DNA of 64,000 bases from Paucibacter sediminis (lineage in GTDB: Bacteria > Pseudomonadota > Gammaproteobacteria > Burkholderiales > Burkholderiaceae_C), in contig NZ_CP116346.1 of NCBI RefSeq assembly GCF_030254645.1, forward strand, positions 3,103,973 through 3,167,972. The letters are read 5' to 3'. The first letter of the stretch is position 1, and the number at the start of each line of letters is the position of its first letter. This document shows positions 41,828 through 53,058 of this stretch, piece by piece. The translations under genes were made by a program, and so were the position numbers. Below the pieces are notes generated by a model. That model was given only the letters and a program-made list of their open reading frames with translations, did not search any database and was not told the origin of the DNA.

Positions 41828-43075
41828 ATGCTCAAACGCGTCCGCCATCTCCTTGCCGGGTTTGCCCTGCTCGCAGGCCTGTCGATGGCCGCCGCCGCGC
41901 CGCCCGACTGGGTGGGCAGTTGGTCGGCCTCGCCGCAGGCGGCCATGGCCGGCAAGCCGGCGGCTTATGCGGACCAGAGTCTGCGCCTGATCCTGCGCCC
42001 CAGCCTGGGTGGCGAGCGGCTGCGCGTGAAGCTGTCGAACCGCTATGGCGAGCAGCCGCTGGTGCTGGGCAACGCCCGCCTGGCCTTGCGCCAGGCGGGC
42101 GCCGGCATCCAGGCGGGCAGCGACAGGGCGCTCAGCTTCGGCGGGCTGCCCGGCGTGACCTTGGCGCCCCATGCCGAGGTCTGGAGCGATGCCCTTGATC
42201 TGCCGGTGTCGGCATTCGCCGAGCTGGCACTGAGCCTCTACCTGCCCCAGCCCACGCTGGCCAGCACCTCGCATTTCCTGGCCATGCAGACCAGCTATGT
42301 GGCGGCGGGCGACCAGACCGCCGCCGTCGCCTGGCCCGAGGCCAAGACCATCGGCGCCTGGCCCTTTGTGGTGGGCCTGGATGTGCAGCGCGAGGGCGCG
42401 GCGGTGCATGCCCTGGTGGTGTTTGGCGACTCCTCGGTGGACGGCGATGGCTCCACCGAAGACGCCAACGGCCGCCTCACCGATGCCCTGGCGCAGCGCC
42501 TGCAGGGGCGTGGCTGGGCGGTGCTGAACCAGGGCCTGATCGGCAACCGGCTCTTGCGCGATGCACCGCGCCAGCCCAGCAACCCGGCCGGCGCGGCGCT
42601 CGGTGAGGCGGCCACGCTGCGCTTCGAGCGCGATGTGTTGCAGCAATCCGGTGTGCGCGCCGTGTTGCTGCGCATTGGCACCAACGACATCGCCTTCCCC
42701 GGCTCGCTGGCCACGCCCGAGGCGCCGGTTTCGGTGGCCGCGCTGATCCAGGGCTACCGGGCGCTCGCCGCGCGTGCGCGCCAGCAGGGCCTGCGCGTGA
42801 TCGCCAGCACCATCCCGCCCTTCGAGGCGGCCGATATCGCGCCGGGCTACTACAGCCTCGCCAAGGACGGGCAGCGGCGCGCCTTCAACCGCTGGCTGCG
42901 TGCCCATGCGCGTGAGTTCGATGCCCTGGTCGATGCGGATGCGGTGCTGCGCGATCCGCGCCGGCCGGCGCGCCTGCTGCCGGCCTACGACAGCGGCGAC
43001 CATGTGCACCCCAATGACGCCGGCTATGCCGCCATGGCCGCGGCCGTGCCGCTGTCCCTGTTCGTCAACGACTGA
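41828..43075 (+). CDS. Exported SGNH/GDSL hydrolase
   Basis: A 415-residue exported esterase-like protein with a signal peptide (about residues 1-24, AAAAPP). The SGNH blocks are visible: VVFGDSSVDG (Ser202), a Gly in NQGLIGNRLL, Asn in RIGTNDIAF and the Asp-His pair in DHVHPNDAGY. The N-terminal 190 residues form an extra beta-rich domain, as in the XynB/arylesterase-like subfamily that acts on acylated sugars. Its end overlaps the convergent MerR gene by 11 bp. Confidence 0.88.
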   Translation: MLKRVRHLLAGFALLAGLSMAAAAPPDWVGSWSASPQAAMAGKPAAYADQSLRLILRPSLGGERLRVKLSNRYGEQPLVLGNARLALRQAGAGIQAGSDRALSFGGLPGVTLAPHAEVWSDALDLPVSAFAELALSLYLPQPTLASTSHFLAMQTSYVAAGDQTAAVAWPEAKTIGAWPFVVGLDVQREGAAVHALVVFGDSSVDGDGSTEDANGRLTDALAQRLQGRGWAVLNQGLIGNRLLRDAPRQPSNPAGAALGEAATLRFERDVLQQSGVRAVLLRIGTNDIAFPGSLATPEAPVSVAALIQGYRALAARARQQGLRVIASTIPPFEAADIAPGYYSLAKDGQRRAFNRWLRAHAREFDALVDADAVLRDPRRPARLLPAYDSGDHVHPNDAGYAAMAAAVPLSLFVND

Positions 43076-43502
43076 AGCTGCGCTTCAGCACCGCCACGCC
43101 GGCGCCGCTGCCGCTGTCGGGTGCGGTGCTGTCGCGCGTGTCGAGCGCGGCCTGTGGCGCGCAGCGCAAGGAGGCAAAGGTGGCCGCCAGCTCGGCCCTG
43201 AGCTGCTGCAGCTGGCCGATCTGGCCATCGATCTCGGCCATCTTGGCCTGCAGCTTGTGCTCGATCTCGGCGCGCCCGAACTGGCCCTCGGCCAGCTGCG
43301 GCAGGATGGCCGCAATCTCCTTCAGCGAGAAACCCAGCGCCTGCGCGCCGCGTATGAAACGCAGCCGCTCCAGCTGCGCCGGCCCGTAGCGGCGATAGCC
43401 ATTGGGCTGGCGGCCCGCGGCCTGCAGCAGCCCCTGCTTCTCGTAGTAGCGCAGGGTGTCGGTGGAGATCTGGCTGGCCTTGGCAAGCTGGCTGATGTTC
43501 AT
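43065..43502 (-). CDS. MerR-family transcriptional regulator
   Basis: A 145-residue regulator with the N-terminal MerR helix-turn-helix (ISQLAKASQISTDTLRYYEK), the wing GYRRYGPAQLERLRFI and a dimerisation coiled coil (about 82-110). Only one Cys (LRCAP) is in the effector part, so it is not a typical CueR or ZntR metal sensor. It is divergent from an exported MBL hydrolase gene 63 bp away, a likely target. Confidence 0.88.
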   Translation of the reverse strand: MNISQLAKASQISTDTLRYYEKQGLLQAAGRQPNGYRRYGPAQLERLRFIRGAQALGFSLKEIAAILPQLAEGQFGRAEIEHKLQAKMAEIDGQIGQLQQLRAELAATFASLRCAPQAALDTRDSTAPDSGSGAGVAVLKRSFSR

Positions 43503-43565
43503 GGCGGCAACAAGGTGCGTGAGGGGCTTGACCTTGGAGCATAGACCCAGCTTTAGGCTGCGCCC

Positions 43566-44450
43566 ATGCTCAAACGAATCCTTCCACTCCTCGCCCTGAG
43601 CCTGGCGCTCAGCCATGGTGCCCATGCTGCACCGTCGGTGCAACTGGCCATCATCAAGACCGCCCGCGTCGCCGTGGCCGAGGGCCTGCTGGTGCCCGGC
43701 GGCAGTTTCACCAAACAGATCGATTCCAACTTCTCGGCCTTCCTGGTCCGCCATGGCGACGACATGCTGCTCTTCGATACCGGCATGGGCAGCCAGATCG
43801 ACGCCCAGTACCGGCAGGACATGCCGGCCTGGTGGCGGCCCTTCTTCAAGTACGAGGCGCCGGTGCGGCCGGCGCGCCAGCAGCTGGACGAGGCCGGTCT
43901 GGCGCCGCCCGGCCTGCTGCTGCTGAGCCACAGCCATTGGGACCATGCCGGTGGCGTGCCGGACTTTCCGGCCGCGCGCATCGGCGTGGCCGCGGCGGAG
44001 CTGCCGCTGATCCAGCGGCCCAGCCGCGGCCCGGGTGGCAGCTGGGCCTCGCAGCTGGCCGCGCCCGGCATCCGCTGGGAGGCGCTGCAGTTCCAGGCCC
44101 GGCCGCATCGCGGCTATGCGCAAAGCCTGGACCTGTTTGGCGACGGCACGGTGGTGCTGGTGCCCATGCCCGGCCACACGCCCGGCTCCATGGGCCTGTT
44201 CGTCAAGGTGGACTCGGGCCGCGAGTTCTTCTTCATCGGCGACGTGGCCTGGACCCTCGCCGCGCTGCGCGCCGGCACGCCCAAGTTCTGGGCCGCCAGC
44301 CTGCTGGTGGACGGCCATGCGCAGCAGACCCTGGAGAGCCTGGCCCAGGTGCGCGCGCTGATGGCCGCCGAGCCCGCCCTGGTGGTGGTGCCGGCGCATG
44401 ACAGCGCGGTGCAGGACGCGCTGGGTTACTTCCCGCAATGGTTGAATTAG
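43566..44450 (+). CDS. Exported MBL-fold hydrolase (quorum-quenching-lactonase-like)
   Basis: A 294-residue protein with a signal peptide (residues 1-22, GAHAAP). The metal motif HSHWDHAGG has His122, His124, Asp126 and His127 in place; GHTPGSMG and GDVAWT provide later ligands. The layout resembles AiiA/AttM-type N-acyl-homoserine lactonases and related periplasmic hydrolases. The export signal argues for a substrate outside the cytoplasm. It is divergent from the MerR gene. Confidence 0.85.
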   Translation: MLKRILPLLALSLALSHGAHAAPSVQLAIIKTARVAVAEGLLVPGGSFTKQIDSNFSAFLVRHGDDMLLFDTGMGSQIDAQYRQDMPAWWRPFFKYEAPVRPARQQLDEAGLAPPGLLLLSHSHWDHAGGVPDFPAARIGVAAAELPLIQRPSRGPGGSWASQLAAPGIRWEALQFQARPHRGYAQSLDLFGDGTVVLVPMPGHTPGSMGLFVKVDSGREFFFIGDVAWTLAALRAGTPKFWAASLLVDGHAQQTLESLAQVRALMAAEPALVVVPAHDSAVQDALGYFPQWLN

Positions 44451-44531
44451 TTCGGTACGCAGGCGCACAGAGCGACGGCACGGCGCGCACTATCCTTCCA
44501 ACACTGCATTCGTACACCGGAGGATCAAGCC

Positions 44532-45347
44532 ATGCGACACACCCTGGTCATGTTGACGATGCTGATGGGCCTGGCCGGATCCGCCACGGCGCAGTTCACG
44601 GTCTCGATCGGCATCAACGTGCCGAGCTATCCCGAGCTGCGGCGCGTGCCCGGCTACCCGGTTTATTACGCCCCGGGCCTGCGCGTCAATTTCTTCTTCT
44701 ACGACGGGCTTTACTGGGTGCTGGAGGGCGACGACTGGTATGCCAGCCCCTGGTACAACGGGCCCTGGCGGCTGACGCGACCCGAGCTGGTGCCGCTGTA
44801 TGTGCTGCGCATTCCGGTGCGCTACTACCGCAGCCCGCCCAGCTATTTCCAGGGCTGGCAGCTGGGCGCGCCGCCGCGCTGGGGCGATCACTGGGGCCCC
44901 GCCTGGCAGCAGCAGCGTCCGGGCTGGGAGCGCTGGGATCGCCGCAGTGCGCCGGCGCCGGCGCCGCTGCCCAGCTACCAGCGCCAGTACCCGGCCGCGC
45001 GCTACCCGCAGCCCGAACAGCAACAGGCGCTGCAGCAACAGCAGTACCGCTATCGGCCACGCGATGCCACGGTGCGTGAGCTGATGCCGCCGCCGCCGGC
45101 CCCGCATGCCCCGACGGTGAAGCCCAACCCGCCGCCGCGCAGCGAGGCCCTGCGTCAGGCGCCGCCGCCGGCACCCATGCGCGAGAAGCCTCAGGCTCAT
45201 GAAAGGCCGCCGGAGCGCGAGCAGCAGCCGCAGGCGCATGAGCCACCGGCACGCGGCAAGCCGCCCGCCGCCGAGAAGCGCAAGGAGCATGGCGACGAAC
45301 GCGGAAATGAACGCGGCAACGAGCGCGATCAGGATCGCAAGAAGTAG
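44532..45347 (+). CDS. Exported protein with Pro-rich basic tail, unknown function
   Basis: A 271-residue protein with a signal peptide (residues 1-20, SATAQ). Residues 21-130 are rich in Tyr, Trp and Pro (VYYAPGLRVNFFFYDGLYW, WYASPWYNGPW), a pattern seen in beta-proteobacterial proteins of unknown role. From about 150 the sequence is low complexity: Gln-rich, then Pro-rich, then Lys/Glu/Arg-rich with repeated ERGN. A strong GGAGG precedes the ATG. The tail could bind nucleic acid or cell-wall polymers, but this is a guess. Confidence 0.65.
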   Translation: MRHTLVMLTMLMGLAGSATAQFTVSIGINVPSYPELRRVPGYPVYYAPGLRVNFFFYDGLYWVLEGDDWYASPWYNGPWRLTRPELVPLYVLRIPVRYYRSPPSYFQGWQLGAPPRWGDHWGPAWQQQRPGWERWDRRSAPAPAPLPSYQRQYPAARYPQPEQQQALQQQQYRYRPRDATVRELMPPPPAPHAPTVKPNPPPRSEALRQAPPPAPMREKPQAHERPPEREQQPQAHEPPARGKPPAAEKRKEHGDERGNERGNERDQDRKK

Positions 45348-45355
45348 CGAGCGCG

Positions 45356-46345
45356 CTACAGCTCCCAGCTGGGATGCAGCTGGCGGATGCGCGTGAGCGC
45401 CATGGCCGCCGCGGCGGTGCGCGTTTCAACGCCCAGCTTGGCGTGGATGCGCTCGAGGTGCTTTTTCACCGTGGCGGTGCTGGCGCCCAGGATGTCGGCG
45501 ATGTCGCGGTTGATCTTGCCCTTCACCACCCAGTACAGCACCTCGGCCTCGCGCGAGGTGAGCCTGAAGGCCAGGCCCATCGATTCGATGATGGCGGCAT
45601 CGCTGAGCTCGTGCATCACGATCAGCCAGTCGCCGCTTTCTTCGCCCGCCTCCTCGCCGGCGCCGAGCCGCTGGTGCAGGCGCAGGCTCAGGCGCTTCTT
45701 GCCCAGCTCGGCATAGAGCCGCGGCGGCTCGATCTGGGCCTGGGCCTCGTGCAGATGGCGGCGCAGCCAGGCCAGCACCGGGGCGGGCGTGGTGGGGGCC
45801 TGGGTGCCGTAGTAGCTCATCAGCAGCTGGCGCGCCAGGGGGGTCTGCCACATCAGCCGGCCATCCTCGGCATTCACCGTGATGCTGGCATAGCCGAAGG
45901 CGTCGAGCGCGCGGCGCGTCTGCTTGGCCTGGCGCGCCTGGCGCGCGCCGCGTAGATGCACCTGCATGCGTGCCAGCACCTCCTTGGGCTTGATGGGTTT
46001 GGTGACATAGTCGCTGCCGCCGGCATCCAGCGCCGCCACCAGATGCTCGGTCTCGGTGAGGCCGGTCATGAAGATGATGGGGATATGGGCGGTGGCGGGT
46101 GCGGCCTTGAGGCGCTTGGCCACCTCGAAGCCGTCCAGCCCCGGCATCAGCGCGTCCAGCAGCACGATGTCGGGCAGGGCCTGGGCCGCGCGTGCCAGCG
46201 CCGCCTCGCCGCTGGTGGCCACCAGCACGGTGTAGCCGGATTCGTCCAGCGCGTCGTGCAGCAGGGCGAGGTTGTCGGGCACGTCGTCGACGATCAGCAC
46301 CAGCTCGCCGCTGTTTGGCCCGCGTTGTTGTTGCTGCAGCGTCAT
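45356..46345 (-). CDS. LuxR-type response regulator, partner of the NCS1-kinase
   Basis: A 329-residue regulator. The receiver domain (residues 15-130) has Asp20-Asp21, the phosphorylation site Asp64 (VLLDALMPG), Thr94 and Lys116 (TKP). A middle region of about 130 residues looks PAS-like (ALDAFGYASITVNAEDGRL). The C-terminal helix-turn-helix (LTSREAEVLYWVVKGKINRD, TVKKHLERIHAKLG) is of the NarL/LuxR type. Its ATG overlaps the kinase stop by four bases, so both are made together. The likely targets are nearby promoters such as ureA, inferred from position. Confidence 0.9.
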   Translation of the reverse strand: MTLQQQQRGPNSGELVLIVDDVPDNLALLHDALDESGYTVLVATSGEAALARAAQALPDIVLLDALMPGLDGFEVAKRLKAAPATAHIPIIFMTGLTETEHLVAALDAGGSDYVTKPIKPKEVLARMQVHLRGARQARQAKQTRRALDAFGYASITVNAEDGRLMWQTPLARQLLMSYYGTQAPTTPAPVLAWLRRHLHEAQAQIEPPRLYAELGKKRLSLRLHQRLGAGEEAGEESGDWLIVMHELSDAAIIESMGLAFRLTSREAEVLYWVVKGKINRDIADILGASTATVKKHLERIHAKLGVETRTAAAAMALTRIRQLHPSWEL

Positions 46346-49300
46346 GCGGTGGACTCCCGGCGCAGCAGCTGGCTCATGGTGTCGAACTGGAACTGCCGCG
46401 CCAATTCGCGCAGCTGCTCGATGAAGCCCTGCTGCTCGGGCGCGAGGCGCGCGATCGCGTCCAGCTGCTGCAGCACGCCGCGGTAATAGCCCAGCTGCAG
46501 GGCCTCGTGCAGGGCGGCCAGCTCCTGGGCGGGCAGGGCCGTGCCGGCCGGGGCGGCGGGCGGGGGCCCGGCGTCGGCCTGGCTGGTCCAGCCGAGCCGC
46601 AGGCGCTGGCCCAGCCAGTCCAGCAGCTCGGCGTGGCGTACCGGTTTGGTGATGAAGTCGGCGGCCGTGATGCCCACCTCGTTCTCCTGCCCCTTCTCGA
46701 AGGCATTGGCCGAGACCACCGCCACCGGCAGATCCTGCAGGCCCAGCAGGCGCAGGCGGCGGATGGTTTCCCAGCCGTCGATGCCGGGCATGGCCAGGTC
46801 CATCAGTACCGCGTCGGGCCGGTAGCCGCCGGCGATCAGGTCCAGCGCATCGTGGCCGCTGGCCGCGCTGCGCAGCGTAAAACCCAGCGGCTGCAGCAGT
46901 TCGACGAGCAGCTGGCGATCGGCGGCCTCGTTGTCCACCAGCAGCAGCCGGCGGCGCGCGCCGCTGTAGCCGCGCCGCGGCGGGGCCGGCCGGCCGCGCG
47001 CCGCGTTCGGCGGCGCCTCATGCAGGGCGGGCAGGAACAGCTTGACGGCAAACACCGAGCCTTCGCCCGGCGTGCTGCGCGCGCTCAGCTCGCCGCCCAT
47101 CAGCTCGGTGAGCATCTTGGCAATCGTGAGGCCCAGGCCCGCGCCCGGCGCCGCGCCGGTGCCGCGCGTGCTGCCGCGGGTGAAGGGCTCGAAGATGCGC
47201 TGCAGCTCGGCCTCGCTGAGCCCGGGGCCGCTGTCCTGCACCTCGATCTGTGCAATCTCGCGTGCATGCCGCACGCGCAGCGTGACGCTGCCGCTGGCGG
47301 TGAACTTGAGCGCATTGCCCAGCAGGTTGATGAGGATCTGGCGCAGGCGCTTCTCGTCGGCGCGCACCTGGGCCGGCAGCTCGCCCTGCGGCTCGAACAC
47401 GAAGCTGAGGCCCTGGGCGGCGGCCTGCGGCTCGAACATCTCGGCCAGCTCGTGCATGCAATCCTCGAAGGCCATCGGCGCGGCCTCCAGCGAGAGCTTG
47501 CCGGCCTCGATGCGCGCCAGGTCCAGCGTGCCGTCGATCAGCGAGAGCAGGTGCTCGCCGCTGCGCTTGATCACCTGCACCGCCTGGCGCCGGCGCGGCG
47601 GCACATCGCCGTCCCCGGCCATCAGCTGGGCGTAGCCAAGGATGCTGTTGAGCGGGGTGCGCAGCTCGTGGCTGATGGCGCTGACGTAGCGGCTCTTGGC
47701 CTGGTTGGCGGCCTCGGCGGCGGCCTGCGCGCGCTCGGCCACGGTGCGCGCGGCCTGCAGGGCCTCGTCGGTGCGGCGGTGCGATTCGATCTCGCGCATC
47801 AGCGCCTCGGTCTGGCGGTTCGATTCTTCCTGTGCCACCTCGCGGCTCTGGTGGGTGAGCACCAGCCACCAGGCCACGATGCCCGAGCCCAGGCCCAGCA
47901 GCGCATAGGCCTTGAGGAAGCCGGCGCCCAGGCTCTGGATCGCGGCCGGGTCGCGCGGTGCCGGCATGCCGCGCAGCTCCTGGTGGTAGAGCAGGCCGAA
48001 CAGCGCCGCCAGCAGCGGCATCACCACCGCCATCAGCAGGATGAAATGGCCGAGGCCGGTGTCCAGATAGGGCCAGGTCTTGCGCGGCAGCAGCGCGCGC
48101 AGCGCCGCCGACCATTGCGCCGCCAGCCGCGCCTGCGGCTTACACAGATCGCCGCAGCGCGCATCCAGGGTGCAGCACAGCGAGCAGATCGGGCCCTGGT
48201 AGGCGGGGCAATGCGCCATGTCGGGGCCCTCGTACTCGCGCTCGCAGATCACACAGTGCCTGGCCTGCAGGCGCGCATAGCTGCCCGCCTCGCCCTGGCG
48301 TGCCAGGTAGTAGCGCCCCTGCGTGGCCCAGGCGATCAGGGGCGCGGTGATGAAGGCGGTGGCCATCGCGATCAGCGCCGAGAAGGCCTGGGCCAGCTCG
48401 CCGAACAGGCCGAGATAGGCGCTCACCGAGAGCGTGGAGGCGAGTGCCATCGCGCCCACGCCCACCGGGTTGATGTCGTAGAGATGGGCGCGCTTGAACT
48501 CGATGCCGGGCGGCGACAGGCCCAGTGGCTTGTTGATCACCAGATCGGCCACCACCGCCATGATCCAGGCGATCGCCACATTGGCGTACAGGCCCAGCAC
48601 CGCGCCCAGCGCCTCGAACACATTCATCTCCATCAGGAGGAAGGCGATCAAGGTGTTGAACACCACCCAGACCACGCGGCCGGGGTGGCTGTGGGTGAGG
48701 CGCGAGAAGAAATTGCTCCAGGCGAGCGAGCCCGCATAGGCGTTGGTGACATTGATCTTGAGCTGCGAGATCAGCACGAACAGCGCGGTGGCCGCCACCG
48801 CCCAGCCATAGCGCGGGAACACCACCTCGTAGGCCGCCAGGTACATCTGGTTGGGGTCCACCGCGCGCTCGGCCGGCACCATATGGCTGAGCGCCAGCCA
48901 GCCGAGCAGGGCGCCGCCCAGCATCTTCAGCACCCCCAGGAGCACCCAGCCCGGGCCGCCGATCAGCACCGCGGCCCACCAGCGCCGGCGGTTGGCGGGG
49001 GTCTCGGCCGGCATGAAGCGCAGGTAGTCGGCCTGCTCGCCCATCTGGGTGATGAGGGCGATGCCCACCGTCAGTGCCGCACCAAAGTAACGCAGCTCGA
49101 ACCCGGCGCTGTGCGATTGCTCCCCGGCATGGTGCACGATGCCCGCGAACGTGCCGGGGTCGCGCCACAGCACCACCGCAAAGGGCAGGATCAGCATCAG
49201 CAGCCAGAGCGGCTGGGTGATGAGCTGCAGCCGGCTGATGGCCGAGACGCCGTGCGTGACCAGCGGGATCACCACCAGGGCGCAGATCAGATAGCCCCAG

Positions 49301-49755
49301 CGCGGCGGGATGTCCAGCGCCAGGTCCAGGGCATAGGCCATCACCGCCGCCTCGAGCGCGAAGAAGATGAAGGTGAAACTGGCGTAGATCAGCGAGGTGA
49401 GGGTGGAGCCGATATAGCCGAAGCCCGCGCCGCGGCTCAGCAGGTCCATGTCCACGCCATGCCGGGCCGCGACGATGCTGATGGGCAGGCCGGCCAGGAA
49501 GATGATCAGGCCGGTGGCGCAGATCGCCCAGGCGGCGTTGGCCCAGCCGTATTGCAGCAGCAGGGTGGCGCCCACCGCCTCCAGGATCAGGAAGCTGGCG
49601 GCGCCAAACGCGGTGTTGGCCACCCGGAACGGCGACCAGCGCCGAAAGCGCTGCGGCGTGAAGCGCAGCGCATAGTCCTCCAGGGTTTCGCTCGCGACCC
49701 AGGCGTTGTAGTCGCGGCGCACCTTGATGACGCGTTGGGGGGCGGCAGTCGACAT
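46342..49755 (-). CDS. Hybrid histidine kinase fused to an NCS1-type transporter domain
   Basis: A 1137-residue protein joining a transporter and a sensor. Residues 40-485 contain about 12 membrane helices with the character of NCS1 purine/cytosine/allantoin permeases ([36 protein letters not shown]). Residues 500-538 form a Cys cluster (Cys501, 504, 516, 524, 527, 528, 534, 538) able to bind metal. Two more helices (570-590, 612-634) lead to a coiled coil, a HisKA domain with His696 (AISHELRTP), an ATPase domain ([28 protein letters not shown]) and a receiver with Asp986 (VLMDLAMPG). The last 60 residues are helical. It is co-transcribed with a LuxR-type regulator and divergent from ureA, suggesting that it senses a nitrogenous solute. 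Confidence 0.88.
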   Translation of the reverse strand: MSTAAPQRVIKVRRDYNAWVASETLEDYALRFTPQRFRRWSPFRVANTAFGAASFLILEAVGATLLLQYGWANAAWAICATGLIIFLAGLPISIVAARHGVDMDLLSRGAGFGYIGSTLTSLIYASFTFIFFALEAAVMAYALDLALDIPPRWGYLICALVVIPLVTHGVSAISRLQLITQPLWLLMLILPFAVVLWRDPGTFAGIVHHAGEQSHSAGFELRYFGAALTVGIALITQMGEQADYLRFMPAETPANRRRWWAAVLIGGPGWVLLGVLKMLGGALLGWLALSHMVPAERAVDPNQMYLAAYEVVFPRYGWAVAATALFVLISQLKINVTNAYAGSLAWSNFFSRLTHSHPGRVVWVVFNTLIAFLLMEMNVFEALGAVLGLYANVAIAWIMAVVADLVINKPLGLSPPGIEFKRAHLYDINPVGVGAMALASTLSVSAYLGLFGELAQAFSALIAMATAFITAPLIAWATQGRYYLARQGEAGSYARLQARHCVICEREYEGPDMAHCPAYQGPICSLCCTLDARCGDLCKPQARLAAQWSAALRALLPRKTWPYLDTGLGHFILLMAVVMPLLAALFGLLYHQELRGMPAPRDPAAIQSLGAGFLKAYALLGLGSGIVAWWLVLTHQSREVAQEESNRQTEALMREIESHRRTDEALQAARTVAERAQAAAEAANQAKSRYVSAISHELRTPLNSILGYAQLMAGDGDVPPRRRQAVQVIKRSGEHLLSLIDGTLDLARIEAGKLSLEAAPMAFEDCMHELAEMFEPQAAAQGLSFVFEPQGELPAQVRADEKRLRQILINLLGNALKFTASGSVTLRVRHAREIAQIEVQDSGPGLSEAELQRIFEPFTRGSTRGTGAAPGAGLGLTIAKMLTELMGGELSARSTPGEGSVFAVKLFLPALHEAPPNAARGRPAPPRRGYSGARRRLLLVDNEAADRQLLVELLQPLGFTLRSAASGHDALDLIAGGYRPDAVLMDLAMPGIDGWETIRRLRLLGLQDLPVAVVSANAFEKGQENEVGITAADFITKPVRHAELLDWLGQRLRLGWTSQADAGPPPAAPAGTALPAQELAALHEALQLGYYRGVLQQLDAIARLAPEQQGFIEQLRELARQFQFDTMSQLLRRESTA

Positions 49756-49776
49756 GGCCCTCCCATGTCGCAGCTT

Positions 49777-49800
49777 CCGTGCCTGGATGGCGAGGCACGG
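49777..49800. promoter_or_regulatory. Inverted repeat in the gap between the kinase and ureA
   Basis: CCGTGCCT and its exact complement AGGCACGG flank an 8-bp spacer in the 64-bp gap between divergent genes. It ends 19 bp before the ureA start. It could be an operator for the neighbouring response regulator or a leader hairpin of the urease mRNA. Confidence 0.5.
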
Positions 49801-49819
49801 GGCTTGCTATGTCCTGTGC

Positions 49820-50122
49820 ATGGAACTCACACCCAGAGAACGCGACAAGCTCCTGATCTTCGCCGCCGGCCTCTTGGCCGAGCGCCGCCGCGCCCGCGGC
49901 CTGAAGCTCAACTACCCGGAAGCGGTGGCCTTCATCAGCGCCGCGGTGATGGAAGGCGCGCGCGACGGCAGGACCGTGGCCCAGCTGATGAGCGAGGGCC
50001 GCACGCTGCTGACGCGCGCCGACGTGATGGACGGGGTGGCCGAGATGATCCCCGACATCCAGGTGGAAGCCACCTTTCCGGACGGCACCAAGCTCGTGAC
50101 CGTTCATCAACCCATCGTCTGA
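49820..50122 (+). CDS. ureA: Urease gamma subunit
   Basis: A 100-residue structural subunit beginning [20 protein letters not shown], with the family blocks [14 protein letters not shown] and [19 protein letters not shown]. UreA, UreB and UreC form the (abc)3 trimer that hydrolyses urea to ammonia and carbamate. The length is exactly that of the family. An open frame extends upstream, but 49820 is the family start. No clear ribosome site is visible before the ATG. Confidence 0.97.
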   Translation: MELTPRERDKLLIFAAGLLAERRRARGLKLNYPEAVAFISAAVMEGARDGRTVAQLMSEGRTLLTRADVMDGVAEMIPDIQVEATFPDGTKLVTVHQPIV

Positions 50123-50136
50123 GCCAAGGAACTCCC

Positions 50137-50352
50137 ATGAAGCGCATCCTCACCCTGAGTCTTGCACTGCTGCCGGCGCTGGCCCTGGCCCATGCCGCCG
50201 ACCAAGCCCACAGCCATGCGGCATTGGACGAACTGCTGGAGTGGCTGTCCGAGCCCGCCGCGCTGGCGGGCCTGGTGCTGCTGCTGCCCGGCGCGGGCGT
50301 GGCGCTGCGCCAGCTGTGGCTGAAGCGGCAGGCAAGGGCGGGGCGCGCATGA
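50137..50352 (+). CDS. 71-residue exported/membrane peptide inside the urease operon
   Basis: A short protein with an N-terminal signal-like stretch ([20 protein letters not shown]), a His-containing segment ([19 protein letters not shown]) and one membrane helix (about 45-60), ending in a basic tail [11 protein letters not shown]. It has a good AAGGA before its ATG and its stop overlaps the ureB ATG by four bases, so it is translated as part of the operon. Its position between ureA and ureB is unusual. The His-rich stretch after the signal could bind nickel at the membrane, but this is only a suggestion. No family is recognised. Confidence 0.7.
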   Translation: MKRILTLSLALLPALALAHAADQAHSHAALDELLEWLSEPAALAGLVLLLPGAGVALRQLWLKRQARAGRA

Positions 50353-50653
50353 TCCCCGGCGAGCTCTTCACCCCCGCGGGCGAGCACGAGCTCAACCCGG
50401 GACGCCGCACCCTCAGCCTGGTGGTGCAGAACCGCGGCGACCGGCCCATCCAGGTGGGCTCGCATTACCACTTTGCCGAAACCAATGCGGCCCTGGCCTT
50501 CGATCGCGAGGCCGCGCGCGGCATGCGGCTGAACATCGCCTCGGGCCTGGCGGTGCGCTTCGAGCCGGGCCAGCAACGCACGGTGGAGCTGGTGGCGCTG
50601 GCCGGTGCGCGCATCGTCTACGGTTTTCGCGGCCTGGTGCAAGGGAGTCTGTG

Positions 50654-50654
<1 letters not shown>
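50349..50654 (+). CDS. ureB: Urease beta subunit
   Basis: A 101-residue structural subunit: [39 protein letters not shown] and [20 protein letters not shown] are diagnostic. The start overlaps the preceding small gene (ATGA) and the stop overlaps the ureC ATG by one base. Confidence 0.97.
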
Positions 50655-52372
<1,718 letters not shown>

Positions 52373-52377
52373 ATGCG

Positions 52378-53058
52378 ATGAATCCCGCCAGCCTCCTGCA
52401 GCTGATCTGGCTGGCCTCGCCGGCCCTGCCGGTAGGGGGCTTCTCCTACTCCGAGGGCCTGGAGTCGGCGATCGAGCATGGGCTGGTGCGCGACGAAGCC
52501 AGCGCCGCGAGCTGGCTCGGGCAACACCTGACCCTGGCGCTGGCGCGCGGCGACCTCGCCCTGCTGGCCCAGGCCCTGCCGGCCTGGGCGGCGCACGATG
52601 TGACGCGGCTGCGCGCGCTCAACGACTGGGTGCTGCAGACGCGCGAGAGCGCCGAGCTGCGCCTGCAATGCGAGCAGATGGGCCGCTCGCTGATCGAGTG
52701 GCTGCGCAACCACGACAGCGCCAGCCCGGCGCAGATCCAGGCCTGCCTGGCGCTGGGCCCGCCCACCTACCCGGTGGTGATGGCGCTGGCCTATGCGGCG
52801 GCCGGAGCCGACACCGAAGCCGCCCTCTTGGCCTATGCCTTTGGCTGGGCCGAGAACATGGTGCAGGCCGCCATCAAGGCCGTGCCCCTGGGCCAGCTGG
52901 CGGGGCAGCGCATCCTGGCTTCGCTCAGCCATGCGATCCCCTCGGCCGTGCAGGCCGCGCTGACCCTGGGCGACGGCGAGCGCCAGGCCTTTTCTCCCAT
53001 GCTCGCCATCCTCTCGGCGCGGCATGAAACCCAGTACTCCAGACTGTTCCGATCATGA
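52378..53058 (+). CDS. ureF: Urease accessory protein UreF
   Basis: A 226-residue, all-helical accessory protein that joins UreD and UreG on apo-urease and acts as a checkpoint for nickel loading. The signature [17 protein letters not shown] is near residue 17, and the C-terminus ([13 protein letters not shown]) is the part that contacts UreG. It starts five bases after ureC, exactly where ureE is usually found, and overlaps ureG by four bases. Confidence 0.95.
   Translation: MNPASLLQLIWLASPALPVGGFSYSEGLESAIEHGLVRDEASAASWLGQHLTLALARGDLALLAQALPAWAAHDVTRLRALNDWVLQTRESAELRLQCEQMGRSLIEWLRNHDSASPAQIQACLALGPPTYPVVMALAYAAAGADTEAALLAYAFGWAENMVQAAIKAVPLGQLAGQRILASLSHAIPSAVQAALTLGDGERQAFSPMLAILSARHETQYSRLFRS

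Noticed and set aside
39890-43009. A 1039-codon open frame on the minus strand
   Set aside because: Only its final 267 codons are a real MBL-fold protein; the rest is antisense to the AraC and SGNH genes.
46192-50352. A very long open frame on the plus strand (1386 codons) across the kinase gene
   Set aside because: It is antisense to a clear multi-domain kinase, is His/Gln/Arg-rich as expected from high-GC antisense codons, and shows no domain. Only its last part coincides with the real small gene at 50137.
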